Origin: Thermodesulfobacteriota bacterium
GTDB lineage: Bacteria; Desulfobacterota; DSM-4660; Desulfatiglandales; HGW-15
Assembly (NCBI GenBank): GCA_025454125.1
Contig: JALOPA010000176.1
Span: 1-5,638 of the forward strand
Length of the DNA: 5,638 nt
Reading direction: 5' to 3'
Positions 4,737-5,638 of this stretch are shown here, in pieces. The notes beneath the pieces were generated by a model. It searched no databases, had not been told where the DNA came from, and worked only from the letters and a program-made list of their open reading frames with translations. Every line of letters begins with the position of its first letter. Positions within the stretch are counted from its first letter, which is position 1. A program made the translations under genes and the position numbers.

Positions 4737-5638
4737 CAGTTGCTACCTACGGTGACACGGTCTCGACTCAACACAGAGTCATACAAGTCCAGAAGCTCCT
4801 CGCCGATGTGATCCCAATTCCATCTGCTCGCAGCCCAGTGTCGAGCAAAATCCCCCATGTTCCTGCGTTTCTTATGGTCGGAGGCCAGCTCATACAGGGC
4901 TTGGGAGATGTCGTTTACAACCTGCTCTCTGTTTAGGACGGACACTTTGTATCCTCCTGCCTCAGGTACGAGCAAAGAAGGCCCGGCCACGTCCAAACAT
5001 ATGATGGGTTTTCCCGCGGCCATCCCTTCCAGCAGCACATATCCGAATTGTTCGTGGAAGCTGGGATGCAGCAATACGTCTACTTCTGGCAAAAGGTTCA
5101 AAACTTGGGACCGCGACAGCCAGCCTAGGAAGTGAACCTTGTTCCGGCATTTGAGATCCGTGGCAAGCCTCTCAAGGTGGATTCTTTCAGGCCCATCTCC
5201 AATCACCCAATACTCACTGCTGGGGATCTTATACTGAAACCGAGCAAAAGCAGTAAGGCCCAGAGAAAACCCTTTCCACCCCAACAGCCTGCCAATGCTA
5301 ATGATTCGAAAGGTGCGCTTTTGGGATCGGCCAGATAGGGTAGCCAATTTCTCCAACTCTTCCTCTGGGAGCCCTCCGACCAGAAATCTTTGAACCGGAA
5401 GGGATGCCTTCCACAGGCTTTCATCTGACGACGTAAGAATCATGGAAGAGCGGGATGCCGTCAGGTAGTCTGTTGCCGAGCCGAGGAATCTCATTGCGAC
5501 GCTTCGCACTATTTCCTGTAATTTGGCTCGCCTGGACATGGCCTTGAGGAATCGCAGCGGCATCGAATCCCTAAGGCCGGCACTCCACACGAAGGGAATC
5601 CCCAGCATTCCCATGAACGTCGGAAGCCAGGAAGAGCC
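4733..5638 (-). CDS. Glycosyltransferase family 4, 5'-truncated by the window edge
   Basis: 301 residues are visible and the frame stays open through the right edge. The ATG at 5614 is an internal methionine, not the start: the preceding in-frame residues GSSWLPTF, followed by MGMLGIPFVWSAG, look like the middle of a GT4 acceptor domain (compare the LGIPFVW-G strand of related enzymes). About 80-120 N-terminal residues are probably missing. Numbered from the edge, the donor-binding domain starts at RIISIGRLLGWKGFSLGLTA (111-130, R117 and K122), continues with VIGDGPER (145-152) and HFLGWLSRSQVLNLLPEVDV (169-188), and has the EX7E motif E196/E204 in HEQFGYVLLEGMAAGKP (195-211). The C-terminus has the WNWDHIGEELLDLY helix (273-286). 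All GT4 catalytic positions expected in this half are present. It adds a sugar to the lipid-linked intermediate; donor unknown. Confidence 0.9.
   Translation of the reverse strand, partial: GSSWLPTFMGMLGIPFVWSAGLRDSMPLRFLKAMSRRAKLQEIVRSVAMRFLGSATDYLTASRSSMILTSSDESLWKASLPVQRFLVGGLPEEELEKLATLSGRSQKRTFRIISIGRLLGWKGFSLGLTAFARFQYKIPSSEYWVIGDGPERIHLERLATDLKCRNKVHFLGWLSRSQVLNLLPEVDVLLHPSFHEQFGYVLLEGMAAGKPIICLDVAGPSLLVPEAGGYKVSVLNREQVVNDISQALYELASDHKKRRNMGDFARHWAASRWNWDHIGEELLDLYDSVLSRDRVTVGSNC

Noticed and set aside
5612..5614. ATG at 5614 as the start of the right-hand GT4 gene
   Set aside because: The frame continues open to the edge, the preceding residues fit the acceptor domain, and starting here would delete most of that domain, including the usual N-terminal glycine-rich loop.
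1..5638. CRISPR arrays, tRNA or rRNA genes, transposase genes, toxin-antitoxin or defence genes
   Set aside because: No regularly spaced repeats, no RNA-gene signatures and no recombinase or nuclease motifs were seen on either strand.

Overview
The window is part of a surface-polysaccharide (exopolysaccharide, capsule or O-antigen type) gene cluster. All supported genes lie on the minus strand, so transcription runs from the right edge to the left. G+C looks close to half by eye (not computed). The gene types, namely a lipid-linked glycosyltransferase set, an O-antigen ligase/polymerase-like membrane protein and a WcaJ-like initiating transferase, fit a diderm (Gram-negative-type) bacterium. 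No taxonomic marker is present, so I do not name a group.

In transcription order the layout is: (1) a GT4 glycosyltransferase cut by the right edge (4733-5638); (2) a zinc-ribbon SAM methyltransferase whose TTG start overlaps the previous stop as TTGA (3891-4736); (3) a polytopic O-antigen ligase/Wzy polymerase-like protein (2371-3834); (4) a second, complete GT4 glycosyltransferase (1234-2349); (5) a WecG/TagA/CpsF (GT26) glycosyltransferase (360-1283, start uncertain); (6) a 221-bp spacer with a palindromic repeat element; (7) the first 46 codons of what is probably a WcaJ/GumD-type polyprenyl glycosylphosphotransferase, cut by the left edge (1-138).

Inferred joint role: the glycosylphosphotransferase would load the first sugar phosphate onto undecaprenyl phosphate in the inner membrane. 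The two GT4 enzymes and the GT26 enzyme would extend the lipid-linked oligosaccharide on the cytoplasmic face. The methyltransferase would modify a sugar or other unit. The polytopic protein would polymerise or ligate the glycan on the periplasmic side. The flippase, the co-polymerase/export genes and the sugar-nucleotide genes are not in the window.

The gene content is ordinary for such clusters, and I found no convincing new system. The points most worth a second look are the WecG-family gene, whose N-terminus is unresolved and where an A6 run would join an ATG-initiated frame to the WecG frame by a -1 shift; a run of genes whose usable starts are TTG; and the nested palindromic repeat at about 173-297.
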